A model generated the notes under the pieces. It worked only from the letters and a program-made list of their open reading frames with translations, was not told the DNA's origin and did not search any database. Positions 7,015-15,102 of a stretch of 64,000 bases of DNA are shown here, one piece after another. Source of the DNA: CAZBRS01 sp964494475 (GTDB taxonomy: Bacteria > Myxococcota_A > UBA9042 > CAZBRS01); the NCBI GenBank assembly GCA_964494475.1, contig CAZBRS010000017.1, positions 1 through 64,000 on the forward strand, given 5' to 3'. Each line of letters opens with the position of its first letter. Positions within the stretch are counted from its first letter, which is position 1. The translations under genes were made by a program, and so were the position numbers.

Positions 7015-7842
7015 TCAGCCGCCCCGGTTCGCCTCGCCCTCCGCCACCTCGTCGACCTCGTCGCCGTCGAGGGTGCAGAGCAGGCTGGTCTTCGAGGGGG
7101 GCGTGGCGCCGACGCCGGGGCGGCCGTTGGCGCGGGCCGTGACGTCGCGGATCACCAGGCTGGCCAGGCACATCCCGAACGTGGCGGTCACGGTCACCAT
7201 CGAGCCGTTGATCGGCGTGCCGAGCGCCCCGAGCTGAGGCTCGTCGGCGTTCGGGAGCAGCTCGGGGCTGTAGACCACCTGGAAGTCGCCCGTCTGGTCG
7301 TGGTGGCGCAGGCGCTTGCGGATGCGGCGGGCCAGGGGGCACTCGCGCGACTCCCAGATGGAGGCCACGCGCACCAGGGTGGGGTCGAGCTTGGCCGACG
7401 CGCCGAGCGACGAGTAGAGGGTGCAGCCGAGCTGCTGCGCCAGCAGGATCAGGCCCAGCTTGGGGCTCAGCGAGTCGATGGCGTCGAGCACGTAGTCGTA
7501 CGTCTCGAGCGCGAAGGTGCCGCGCGTGGTGGCGTCGAAGGGCTCGCGGCGGACGTCGAGGTGTACGCCGGGGTGGATGCTCGCGAGGCGCGCGGCGAGC
7601 TCGTCGGCCTTGAAGCACCCCACGCTCGCGGGCAGCGCCTGCACCTGGCGGTTCACGTTGCTGAGGCCCACCGCGTCGGCGTCGACCAGGGTCAGGTGGC
7701 CGACGCCGCTGCGCACCAGGGCCTCGGCGCACCAGCTGCCCACGCCGCCCAGCCCGAACAGGATCACGCGCGTGTCGGCCAGGCGCCGCATGGCCGCGGG
7801 CCCCACGAGCAGCCGGGAGCGCTGGAAGAGGTCGGACGTCAT
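7015..7842 (-). CDS. tcdA: tRNA threonylcarbamoyladenosine dehydratase (ThiF/E1-like)
   Basis: A 275-residue E1-like enzyme that activates the side chain of t6A37 in ANN-decoding tRNAs and cyclises it to ct6A. The nucleotide-binding motif ILFGLGGVGSWCAEALVRSG is followed by LVDADAVGLSNVNRQVQA and YVLDAIDSLSPKLGLI, the succession seen in TcdA (CsdL). The C-terminus carries the PINGSMVTVTATFGMCLAS segment of the family, then a longer tail. It converges with the ligase gene (adjacent stop codons). It is divergent from a tRNA with CAU anticodon, itself an ANN decoder and possible substrate; the adjacency may be incidental. No Shine-Dalgarno is visible and the predicted promoter would leave almost no leader. 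Confidence 0.88.
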   Translation of the reverse strand: MTSDLFQRSRLLVGPAAMRRLADTRVILFGLGGVGSWCAEALVRSGVGHLTLVDADAVGLSNVNRQVQALPASVGCFKADELAARLASIHPGVHLDVRREPFDATTRGTFALETYDYVLDAIDSLSPKLGLILLAQQLGCTLYSSLGASAKLDPTLVRVASIWESRECPLARRIRKRLRHHDQTGDFQVVYSPELLPNADEPQLGALGTPINGSMVTVTATFGMCLASLVIRDVTARANGRPGVGATPPSKTSLLCTLDGDEVDEVAEGEANRGG

Positions 7843-7850
7843 GCGGCCGA

Positions 7851-7879
7851 CTGTAACGGCTCGCGGGAGGCGATCGCAA
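7851..7879 (-). promoter_or_regulatory. candidate promoter of tcdA
   Basis: On the minus strand TTGCGA (7874-7879), 17 bp and TTACAG (7851-7856). The expected start point is about 2 bases before the ATG, consistent with a leaderless message. Confidence 0.35.
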
Positions 7880-7888
7880 TGATAACGA

Positions 7889-7917
7889 TTGACGAGCCCG
7901 GGCCCCGTGAGTAATTT
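7889..7917 (+). promoter_or_regulatory. sigma70-type promoter of the tRNA
   Basis: TTGACG (7889-7894), a 17-bp spacer and TAATTT (7912-7917) place transcription initiation near 7924, about 9 bases before the mature tRNA 5' end. The -10 box is the most AT-rich stretch in the surroundings. Confidence 0.65.
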
Positions 7918-7932
7918 CTTCGCGCTCGTCGT

Positions 7933-8006
7933 GGTGGGGTAGCTCAGATGGTTAGAGCGGTGGATTCATAACCCACAGGTCGGGGGTTCAATCCCCCCCC
8001 CCACCA
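7933..8006 (+). tRNA. tRNA-Met (anticodon CAU)
   Basis: A full cloverleaf can be drawn. The acceptor is GGTGGGG with CCCCACC, the D-stem GCTC with GAGC, the anticodon stem GTGGA with CCCAC (one A-C mismatch next to the loop), and the loop TTCATAA with CAT at 7967-7969. The T-arm is GGGGG-TTCAATC-CCCCC. A discriminator A follows at 8006. The complete 5' acceptor pairing and A9-type core suggest an elongator rather than an initiator tRNA. A CAU anticodon could also belong to tRNA-Ile with lysidine modification. The tail after base 8006 reads CCCA, so the CCA end is not encoded exactly. Confidence 0.93.
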
Positions 8007-8027
8007 CCCATCCTCGAAAGGTCGGTC

Positions 8028-8960
8028 ATGCACCTCGACGTCGCCTCGGGGCTCCTCGACGCAGGCCTGGGGGCGGCGGCCGTCGTCGTCCGCGGCCTCC
8101 TGAGCCCCCCTGTCTCGCGCGAGCTCCTCGCCTACCGCAAGCGCACCGCCGAGCGCCTGGCTGCGCACCTGAAGAACCGCTCGGTGGCCTCTCACCCGGC
8201 CGTGGTCGAGTACCGCGCGGCCTACGGCGCGCTCGGCCTCGCCGACCTCCCGTCCATGCCCGAGAAGGTGCTGGCGCACGTGCGCCGCAACCGCGACGTG
8301 GCCTCCAGCGGCGCGCTCGGCGACTGCGCCAGCCTGGTGGCGGCGCGCACGCTGGTGGGGGTGGCGGTCCGCGACCTCGCGCACCTGCCCGGCGGCGTCT
8401 CGTTCACCAAGGCCGACGAGACCCTGGGCCTGGCGCCCTCCGACGTCACGCCTGCCACGCGCGACGTGGTGTTCCTGCTGCACGCCAACCGCGTGGTCGG
8501 CCCGGTGGGGCTGCTCGAAGCGGCCTGGCTGCTGGTCGAGATGGTCGAGCGCTTCTGCGGTGCCCGGGGCGAGGTTCGCGGCGAGATCGCGGGCTTCGCG
8601 TGGCCCGGCGCCGGCGGCGCGGCGCCCGAGGTCGACGTGCCGCTGCCGACCGTGGGCATCCAGGCCTTCCAGCGCCTCTCGCTGCTGAAGGGCACGGTGT
8701 CGAGCGTGCGCCCGCTGGCCGGGCTGCCCGAGCTCTCGATCGTCACGCTGGCGGCCGGTGAGCCGGTCGAGGCGCTCGCCCCCACAGCGGCGTTGCCCGC
8801 CGGGCTGGCCGGTCGCGCCGCCGTCGCGGCCACGGGGCTCCACCCCCTCGCCCTCGACGGGCAGCGCTACGCGGCGTGCCTGCTGTTCACGCGCACGCCG
8901 GGCGGCCGACGGGCCGTGCAGGTCGACGCGCCCATCCCCGACGGAAAGCGGCTCGTCTGA
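8028..8960 (+). CDS. B3/B4 tRNA-editing-like domain protein with MetRS-like C-terminal domain
   Basis: A 310-residue protein. About residues 50-205 resemble the B3/B4 domain of phenylalanyl-tRNA synthetase beta and its stand-alone relatives, including a GALGDCASLVAARTLVGVAVRDL stretch and a GGVSFTKADETLGLA loop. The last ~90 residues can be aligned by eye with the C-terminal tRNA-binding domain of the adjacent MetRS (LKGTVSSVRPLAGLPELSIVTL against MTVTAAVPLTDTTKLVELTL). It lies 21 bp after a CAU tRNA and 1 bp before metG, an arrangement that suggests a role in methionyl-tRNA quality control or binding. Stand-alone B3/B4 proteins are mostly uncharacterised, so the substrate is unknown. Confidence 0.7.
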   Translation: MHLDVASGLLDAGLGAAAVVVRGLLSPPVSRELLAYRKRTAERLAAHLKNRSVASHPAVVEYRAAYGALGLADLPSMPEKVLAHVRRNRDVASSGALGDCASLVAARTLVGVAVRDLAHLPGGVSFTKADETLGLAPSDVTPATRDVVFLLHANRVVGPVGLLEAAWLLVEMVERFCGARGEVRGEIAGFAWPGAGGAAPEVDVPLPTVGIQAFQRLSLLKGTVSSVRPLAGLPELSIVTLAAGEPVEALAPTAALPAGLAGRAAVAATGLHPLALDGQRYAACLLFTRTPGGRRAVQVDAPIPDGKRLV

Positions 8961-8961
8961 C

Positions 8962-10926
8962 ATGAAGAAGCTGCTCATCACCAGCGCGCTGCCCTACGCC
9001 AACGGGTCCATCCACCTGGGCCACCTGGTCGAGTACGTGCAGACCGACATCTGGGCGCGCTACTGGCGCCTGCGCGGCCGCGACGTGGCCTACGTGTGCG
9101 CCGACGACACCCACGGCACGCCCATCATGATGCGCGCCAAGGCCGAGGGCATCGCGCCCGAGCAGCTCATCGAGCGGGTGGCCAAGGAGCACGCGCGCGA
9201 CTTCGCGGCGTTCGACGTGCACTTCGACAACTACTACAGCACCCACTCGCCCGAGAACCGCGCCTTCTCGTCCGAGATCTACCTGGCCCTGAAGGCCGCG
9301 GGCCACATCGACGAGCGCGACATCGAGCAGGCGTACTGTCCCTCGTGCCAGATGTTCCTGCCCGATCGCTTCATCAAGGGCACGTGCCCGCGCTGCCGCG
9401 CCGAGGACCAGTACGGCGACTCGTGCGAGGCCTGCGCGGCCACCTACGGCTCGCGCGATCTGGTCGAGCCCTACTGCGCCGAGTGCGGCGCCGCGCCCGT
9501 GTGGCGCACGTCGCGGCACCTGTTCTTCCGCCTGGCCGACTTCGCCGCGCCGCTGCAGGCCTGGCTGCGGGGCGGCCACGTGCAGGACGAGGTCGCCAAC
9601 AAGCTGCAGGAGTGGTTCGTCACGGGCCTGCAAGACTGGGACATCTCGCGCGACGCGCCCTACTTCGGCTTCGAGATCCCGGGCCAGGTGGGCAAGTACT
9701 TCTACGTATGGCTCGACGCGCCCGTCGGCTACATGGCCTCGACCCTCGACTGGTGCCGCCGCGTGGGCCGCGACGTCGACGACTACTGGCGCCGCGACGA
9801 CGCCGAGGTCTTCCACTTCATCGGCAAGGACATCATCTACTTCCACGCGCTGTTCTGGCCGGCCATGCTCCTCGGCTCGGGCTTCCGCACGCCCACGGGC
9901 CTCTGCGTGCACGGCTTCCTCACGGTCAACGGCCAGAAGATGTCGAAGAGCCGCGGCACCTTCGTGACGGCCGAGACCTACGTGCAGCACCTCGACCCGC
10001 AGTACCTGCGCTACTACTTCGCGTCGAAGCTCAGCCCGCGCGTCGAGGACATCGATCTGGCCCTCGACGACTTCGTGAACCGCGTCAACAGCGACCTGGT
10101 GGGCAAGTTCGCGAACATCCCCAGCCGCGTGCTGGCGTTCGTGCACAGCACCCTGGGCGGCCGCCTGGGGCGCCTCGACGCCGAGGGGCGGGCGCTGGTC
10201 GCGGGCGTGCGCGGGCAGGCCGATCGCGTGGCCGAGCTCTACGAGCAGCGCCAGTTCGGCGAGGTCGCGCGCCTGCTGGGCGAGCAGTGCGGCGAGATCA
10301 ACCGCTACCTGCAGGACGTGAAGCCCTGGACGCTGAAGGGCGACGACCTGGCCCAGGCCTCGGCGGCCTGCACGGCGGCGCTGAACGCCTTCCGCGTGGT
10401 GGCCACCTACCTCGCGCCCATCCTGCCCCGCTTCGCCGAGGCCACGGCCCGCATGCTGGGCACGCCCGCGCTCGACTGGTCCAACCTCGACCTCGTGCTC
10501 GAGGACACGCCGGTCGCGACCTACGAGCGGCTGGCCCAGCGCCTCGAGCGCAAGCAGGTCGACGCCATGATCGCCGCCTCGGCCGTGTCGGTGCCCTCCG
10601 ACGACGCCGTCGAGGTGCCCCCCCTCTCGCTCGATGCGCTGGTCGACTGCGCGTTCGCGCCCATGACCGTGACCGCGGCCGTGCCGCTCACCGACACGAC
10701 CAAGCTGGTCGAGCTCACCCTCGACGAAGGCGGCCGCGAGCGCAAGGTGCTGGCGGGCATCGGCCACGCCGCCGCCCTGCCCGAGAGCGGGCTGCTGGGG
10801 CGTCAGGTGCTGGTGCTCGCGAACCTCGAGCCCAAGGTCATCCGGGGGCACGAGTCGCGTGGCATGGTGCTGGCGGCCGAGGTCGACGGGGCGGCCGTCC
10901 CTTGCAAGCTGACCCGCGAGGCCTGA
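8962..10926 (+). CDS. metG: methionine--tRNA ligase
   Basis: Class I aminoacyl-tRNA synthetase of 654 residues that charges tRNA-Met. The HIGH signature appears as HLGH in ANGSIHLGHLVEY and the KMSKS loop as GQKMSKSRG. A zinc knob is built from four CxxC-type pairs (CPSC, CPRC, CEAC, CAEC) around residues 130-170. The C-terminal ~80 residues form the EMAP/Trbp111-like tRNA-binding domain found in many bacterial MetRS. The ATG at 8962 starts the conserved KKLLITSALPYANGS segment; the upstream in-frame extension belongs to the preceding gene. It is probably co-transcribed with that B3/B4 gene. The next gene converges 6 bp away. Confidence 0.97.
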   Translation: MKKLLITSALPYANGSIHLGHLVEYVQTDIWARYWRLRGRDVAYVCADDTHGTPIMMRAKAEGIAPEQLIERVAKEHARDFAAFDVHFDNYYSTHSPENRAFSSEIYLALKAAGHIDERDIEQAYCPSCQMFLPDRFIKGTCPRCRAEDQYGDSCEACAATYGSRDLVEPYCAECGAAPVWRTSRHLFFRLADFAAPLQAWLRGGHVQDEVANKLQEWFVTGLQDWDISRDAPYFGFEIPGQVGKYFYVWLDAPVGYMASTLDWCRRVGRDVDDYWRRDDAEVFHFIGKDIIYFHALFWPAMLLGSGFRTPTGLCVHGFLTVNGQKMSKSRGTFVTAETYVQHLDPQYLRYYFASKLSPRVEDIDLALDDFVNRVNSDLVGKFANIPSRVLAFVHSTLGGRLGRLDAEGRALVAGVRGQADRVAELYEQRQFGEVARLLGEQCGEINRYLQDVKPWTLKGDDLAQASAACTAALNAFRVVATYLAPILPRFAEATARMLGTPALDWSNLDLVLEDTPVATYERLAQRLERKQVDAMIAASAVSVPSDDAVEVPPLSLDALVDCAFAPMTVTAAVPLTDTTKLVELTLDEGGRERKVLAGIGHAAALPESGLLGRQVLVLANLEPKVIRGHESRGMVLAAEVDGAAVPCKLTREA

Positions 10927-10932
10927 TCGGGA

Positions 10933-11586
10933 TCAGAGCTCGTCCGAGGCGTCGGCGCCCTTCTCCTTGCGCTCCACGGCCGACTTGATCTTGGCGATGA
11001 GCGCCGGGAAGCCGTCGTCCTTCAGGATGCGCCGGAACTGCGCGCGGTAGTTGCGCGCCAGGCTGACCTCGTCGATGACCAGGTCGTAGACCCACCAGCT
11101 GTTGTCCATCCTGCGGAGGAAGCGGTAGTCGACGTCGACGGCCGACTTCTCGAAGGCGATGGTGGTGGCCACCTGGGCGCGGCCTTCGGCGAATTCGGTC
11201 GGCTGACGGTACGTGATCTTCAGATCCTGGCGCGGCTTGAAGTGGCGGGCGTAGGTGGCCTGGATCAGGCGCTTGAAGTTCAGCACGAACTCGGTGCGCT
11301 CGGCGACGGTCAACCCCTCCCAGGCGGCCTTGATGGTCTCGGCCGAGAAGGCGTCGAAGTCGACGAACTCGAGCGTGAGGGCCTTCACCTGCTCGCGCAG
11401 CTGGGCCTCGTCGGTCGTGCTCTGGCCCAGCGTCTGGATCTGCGCGTAGCGCGCCTCGATGACCTGCCGGGGGTCGTCGGTGGTCTGGACGACCGGAGCG
11501 GCGGGGCCGGGGTTGGCCGCGAGCGCGACGGGCAGGCTGCAGGCGATCGTGAGCGCCAGGGTGAAGCGGGTCATGGGGGTCATCAT
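10933..11586 (-). CDS. mlaC: MlaC-type periplasmic phospholipid-binding protein
   Basis: A 217-residue secreted protein of the MlaC/Ttg2D family, which shuttles phospholipids across the periplasm between the outer-membrane lipoprotein MlaA and the inner-membrane MlaFEDB transporter. A signal peptide (TRFTLALTIACSLPVALA) is followed by the family pattern: an ALTLEFVDFDAFSAETI region, FVLNFKRLIQATYARHF, YRQPTEFAEGRAQV, VDYRFLRRMDNSWWVYDLVIDEVSLARNYRAQF and a final basic helix. The start at 11586 has AGGAG six bases upstream; a second ATG follows immediately. No other mla gene is visible, so the transporter must be elsewhere. Confidence 0.85.
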   Translation of the reverse strand: MMTPMTRFTLALTIACSLPVALAANPGPAAPVVQTTDDPRQVIEARYAQIQTLGQSTTDEAQLREQVKALTLEFVDFDAFSAETIKAAWEGLTVAERTEFVLNFKRLIQATYARHFKPRQDLKITYRQPTEFAEGRAQVATTIAFEKSAVDVDYRFLRRMDNSWWVYDLVIDEVSLARNYRAQFRRILKDDGFPALIAKIKSAVERKEKGADASDEL

Positions 11587-11645
11587 CTTTTTCTCCTCGC
11601 CAGCCGAACGCGAACATCGGTTCGACGCGTCGGCCGCCGGGGTAT

Positions 11646-11674
11646 TCAATACCAGCGCCGGCTGGCGGTCGCAA
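11646..11674 (-). promoter_or_regulatory. candidate promoter of mlaC
   Basis: On the minus strand TTGCGA (11669-11674), 17 bp and TATTGA (11646-11651). The -10 box is embedded in a 13-bp near-palindrome (GGTATT-C-AATACC, 11641-11653) that could serve as an operator. Confidence 0.45.
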
Positions 11675-11751
11675 GCCAGGGCGCGCGGGACCCTTGCAAA
11701 GCCACGCCCGCTGTGCGACACCCATCGGGACCAGAACCTGGAGGAGCCCCG

Positions 11752-13620
11752 ATGCACCTGGCGCGCCTGCTCACGTTCGTGGCCCTGGCGGCCGTGGCCT
11801 GCACCTGCCCGTGCTCTACCGACGAAGGCGGCGCCCCGCCCGCGGGGGTGGCCGCGAAGGCGCCGGCCTCCGCCGACGCCCTGGCGGCCGAGCCCACGGT
11901 CGACGACGCCGTGGCGTTCGTGAAGGCGGCCGAAGCCGAGCTGCTCGACGCCTGGATCTTCAACGATCGCACGGCGTGGGTGAACGCGACCTACCTCACC
12001 GACGACACCGATCTGCTGTCCGCCAAGGCCGCCGAGCGCGTCATGGAGGTGGTGGGGCGTCGCGCCGCGGAGGCGACGAAGTTCAAGGACCTGGCGCTGC
12101 CCCCCGACGTGGCGCGCAAGCTGCTGTTGCTCCGCGTGAGCACGTCGCTGCCGGCGCCCGCCGACCCCGCGAAGCGCACCGAGCTGTCGAGCCTGGCCAC
12201 CCAGATGCAGAGCACCTACGGCAAGGGCAAGTACTGCTCCGAGAAGCGCGGAGGGGCCTGCCTGACCATCGACGAGCTGGGCCCCCTGCTCGCGAAGAGC
12301 CGCGACGCCGACCTGCAGCTCGACCTGTGGACCGGTTGGCACAAGGTGTCGCCGCCCATGAAGCCCCTGTACCAGCGCTACGTCGAGCTCGGCAACGAAG
12401 GCGCCCGCGAGCTGGGGTTCGCCGATCTGGGCGCGCTCTGGAGGTCGGGCTACGACATGTCCCCCGAGGCCTTCGAGGCCGAGACGCTGCGCCTGTACGA
12501 GCAGTTGAAGCCCTTCTACGAGCAGCTGCACTGCTATGTGCGCGCGAAGCTGGGCGAGGTCTACGGCACCGACAAGGTGCCCCCGACCGGGCCCCTCCCC
12601 GCGCACCTGCTCGGCAACATGTGGGCCCAGGAGTGGGGCGGGCTGTTCGACCTGATGGCCCCCGAGAAGGCCGACACCAAGGCCTTCGATCTCGACGCCG
12701 CCCTGGCCGCGAAGAAGGTCGACGAGGTGGGCATGACGAAGATCGCCGAGGCGTTCTTCTCGAGCCTCGGCATCGCTCCCCTGCCCGAGACGTTCTGGCA
12801 GCGCAGCATGTTCACCCGGCCCCGCGATCGCGAGGTGGTGTGCCACGCCAGCGCCTGGGACATCGACTGGGTCGACGACGTGCGCATCAAGATGTGCATC
12901 CGCATCAACGAAGACGACTTCGTGACCATCCACCACGAGCTCGGCCACAACTACTACCAGCGCGCCTACGGCCACCTCGATCCGCTGTTCCGCAACAGCG
13001 CCAACGACGGCTTCCACGAGGCCCTGGGCGACACCATCTCGCTGTCGGTCAACGCCGCCTACCTGAAGCAGATCGGCATGATCGACGCGCTGCCGCCCGA
13101 CAGCCTGAACCCCCTCATGAAGCGCGCCCTCGAGAAGATCGCCTTCCTGCCCTTCGGGCTGCTCATCGACCGTTGGCGCTGGGACGTGTTCTCGGGCAAG
13201 ACCCCGCCCGAGCGCTACAACGAGGCGTGGTGGCAGCTTCGCAAGCAGTTCCAGGGCGTGGCCCCCGCGGTGGAGCGCACCGAGGCCGACTTCGACCCCG
13301 GCGCCAAGTACCACGTGCCGGCCAACGTGCCCTACACGCGCTACTTCCTGGCCGCCATCCTGCAGTTCCAGTTCCACCGCGCGCTCTGCAAGCAGATCGG
13401 CCACCAGGGTCCGCTGCACACCTGCTCGATCTACGCGAACAAGGACGCCGGCAAGCGCATCGACGACATGATGAAGCTCGGCCTGCAGAAGCCCTGGCCC
13501 GAGGCCCTGGCCGCCCTCTCGGGCGAGACGCAGATGGACGCCACCGCCATCCTCGACTACTTCGCGCCGCTGAACGACTGGCTGAAGAAGCAGAACGAGG
13601 GCCGCCAGTGCGGCTGGTAG
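11752..13620 (+). CDS. M2-family peptidyl-dipeptidase (ACE-like), secreted, probable lipoprotein
   Basis: A 622-residue zinc metallopeptidase of the angiotensin-converting-enzyme family, which removes C-terminal dipeptides. The zinc site is complete: HHELGHNYY gives His395, Glu396 and His399, and FHEALGD gives Glu423, 24 residues after the second His as in ACE. The N-terminus is a signal sequence ending VALAAVACTC, an imperfect lipobox, so the mature protein is probably anchored or periplasmic. Length matches a single ACE catalytic domain. A GGAG lies just before the ATG at 11752. It is divergent from mlaC and convergent with the phosphodiesterase gene, so it is a separate transcription unit. 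Confidence 0.92.
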   Translation: MHLARLLTFVALAAVACTCPCSTDEGGAPPAGVAAKAPASADALAAEPTVDDAVAFVKAAEAELLDAWIFNDRTAWVNATYLTDDTDLLSAKAAERVMEVVGRRAAEATKFKDLALPPDVARKLLLLRVSTSLPAPADPAKRTELSSLATQMQSTYGKGKYCSEKRGGACLTIDELGPLLAKSRDADLQLDLWTGWHKVSPPMKPLYQRYVELGNEGARELGFADLGALWRSGYDMSPEAFEAETLRLYEQLKPFYEQLHCYVRAKLGEVYGTDKVPPTGPLPAHLLGNMWAQEWGGLFDLMAPEKADTKAFDLDAALAAKKVDEVGMTKIAEAFFSSLGIAPLPETFWQRSMFTRPRDREVVCHASAWDIDWVDDVRIKMCIRINEDDFVTIHHELGHNYYQRAYGHLDPLFRNSANDGFHEALGDTISLSVNAAYLKQIGMIDALPPDSLNPLMKRALEKIAFLPFGLLIDRWRWDVFSGKTPPERYNEAWWQLRKQFQGVAPAVERTEADFDPGAKYHVPANVPYTRYFLAAILQFQFHRALCKQIGHQGPLHTCSIYANKDAGKRIDDMMKLGLQKPWPEALAALSGETQMDATAILDYFAPLNDWLKKQNEGRQCGW

Positions 13621-13648
13621 CGGCGCGACGATTTTCGGGAGTCGTAGC

Positions 13649-14992
13649 TCAGGGGGTCTGAACGAAGCCGAGCTTCCATCCCTCGGCGCTGAACCAGAAG
13701 AACCACTCGGTGCCCGCGGCCGTGGCCAGGGTGGCGCGCGGGTTCTCGACGACGACCGAGCCGAGGTTGGTCCAGTCGAGGATGTCGGCCCGAGGATCGG
13801 CCGCCGAGAAGAGCAGCCCGGCCAGCAGGTCGACGCGCTCGTGGTAGGGGCTGGTGGGGTCGATCAGCGCCTGAAGGTCGGTGGTGGCCGCCTCCATGGC
13901 GGTCGCGTCTCCATCCTCGAAGGCCGCGCGGCCGGCCTCGATGACCGGCGCGAGGCTCGCGAACAGGGCCTGCAGCGCGGCCACGTCGGCGCCGGTGCTC
14001 GTGCAGAGGCCCGTGGCGGGGTCGCACGTCTCTCCGGCCTGGCAGGAGGCGGCCGAGCAGGCGTCCTCGACGCACTCCCACTTCTCCTTGTCCCACACGT
14101 GGCCGTCGTCCTTGCACTGGCGCGGCGTGCCCAGCTTCTTGCCGAGCTTCTGCTCCAGCTCGCCGCGGTTCTCGGTCAGGGTCTCGAGGTTGTCGAACAT
14201 CACGCCGTAGGCGTGCTCGCGGAACAGGCCCTCGTTGACGGCGAACAGGTCGCTGCGGTCGGTGACGGTGTAGGTGACCAGCTTCACGCGCATCTGCTCG
14301 GCCGTCGAGAACACGCAGCGATCGATGTCGCTGTAGCGCATCAGCATGTAGTCGAAGCCCATGTTCACGGTGGCCAGGGGCACGGTGGCGTCCTGGCCGT
14401 CGTAGGCAATGTGGATGCGCGGCTCGGGGAAGCGCGTCTTCAGCTCGTACAGCGCGCGCAGGTTGAAGCTGGTCACGATCACCTGGTCGTAGGCTACGAG
14501 GTCCCGCACCAGCCCTCCCACCGTCTCGGCGGCGAGCTGGGCCTGGCCGTCGTCGCACTTGATCTCGACGAAGACCTTGCGGTAGCCGAGCAGCTTCGGG
14601 AGCAGCTCGTCGAGGCGGGGGATGGCCAGATCGCCGTCGAGGCGGCAGGCCGAGATCTGCGCCCAGGTCATCCCGCGCACGTCGGTCACGCAGTCGGTGG
14701 TGCGGGCCAGCGAGTAGTCGTGCATCACGACGGGCACGCCGTCGGCGCTCATGATCACGTCGAGCTCCACCGAGTTCGCGCCGTAGTCGGCGGCCACCAG
14801 CAGGGCCTCTTCGGAGTTCTCGACGAAGTCGCGCGTGGCGCCACGGTGCGCGATGATGAGCTTCTGCCCCTGGGGCACCACGGTGAGCTCCACCGCCTCG
14901 CACACGTAGTCGGGGGCGATGGCGAGGGTCTCCTGGCAGGCCAGGACCAGCAGGAGGGCGGGGAAGGCCCGGGCGAGGGTGGTGATGGTCAT
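13649..14992 (-). CDS. glycerophosphodiester phosphodiesterase-family lipoprotein with C-terminal extension
   Basis: A 447-residue lipoprotein (lipobox LVLAC, Cys19). The GDPD catalytic barrel occupies about residues 45-300: IIAHRGATRDFVENS supplies His49 and Arg50, SVELDVIMSADG supplies Glu76 and Asp78, and VVMHDYSL supplies His91. These are the residues that bind metal and act as acid/base in the hydrolysis of glycerophosphodiesters. A Cys-rich segment (CEDACSAASCQAGETCDPATGLC-like, about 330-355) and a ~100-residue C-terminal domain of unknown type follow. An annotation start 22 codons further up is possible, but it would bury the signal peptide; the ATG at 14992 is preferred. Confidence 0.85.
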   Translation of the reverse strand: MTITTLARAFPALLLVLACQETLAIAPDYVCEAVELTVVPQGQKLIIAHRGATRDFVENSEEALLVAADYGANSVELDVIMSADGVPVVMHDYSLARTTDCVTDVRGMTWAQISACRLDGDLAIPRLDELLPKLLGYRKVFVEIKCDDGQAQLAAETVGGLVRDLVAYDQVIVTSFNLRALYELKTRFPEPRIHIAYDGQDATVPLATVNMGFDYMLMRYSDIDRCVFSTAEQMRVKLVTYTVTDRSDLFAVNEGLFREHAYGVMFDNLETLTENRGELEQKLGKKLGTPRQCKDDGHVWDKEKWECVEDACSAASCQAGETCDPATGLCTSTGADVAALQALFASLAPVIEAGRAAFEDGDATAMEAATTDLQALIDPTSPYHERVDLLAGLLFSAADPRADILDWTNLGSVVVENPRATLATAAGTEWFFWFSAEGWKLGFVQTP

Positions 14993-15102
14993 GGGCCTCG
15001 ATGCTCCCTTCGGCGGGCCTCGCGCCGAGGCCCTGTATTGCTCGAACACCGGCGGCACGGTAAGGTTCCGCGCGTGAATGTCGAGGAGGCAGGAGAACCT
15101 TC

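Noticed and set aside
7871..7893. Fur-box-like AATGATAACGATT before the tRNA
   Set aside because: It does not fit the 7-1-7 or three-hexamer consensus, and a promoter explains the AT-rich bases.
8887..10851. 654-codon minus-strand open frame opposite metG
   Set aside because: It mirrors metG in the third-position GC bias, has no family motif or ribosome-binding site, and is one of many shadows of real genes.
13619..13650. Terminator between the M2 peptidase and the phosphodiesterase gene
   Set aside because: Only a 4-5-bp imperfect GCGAC/GTCGT pairing with a long loop can be drawn; too weak to call.
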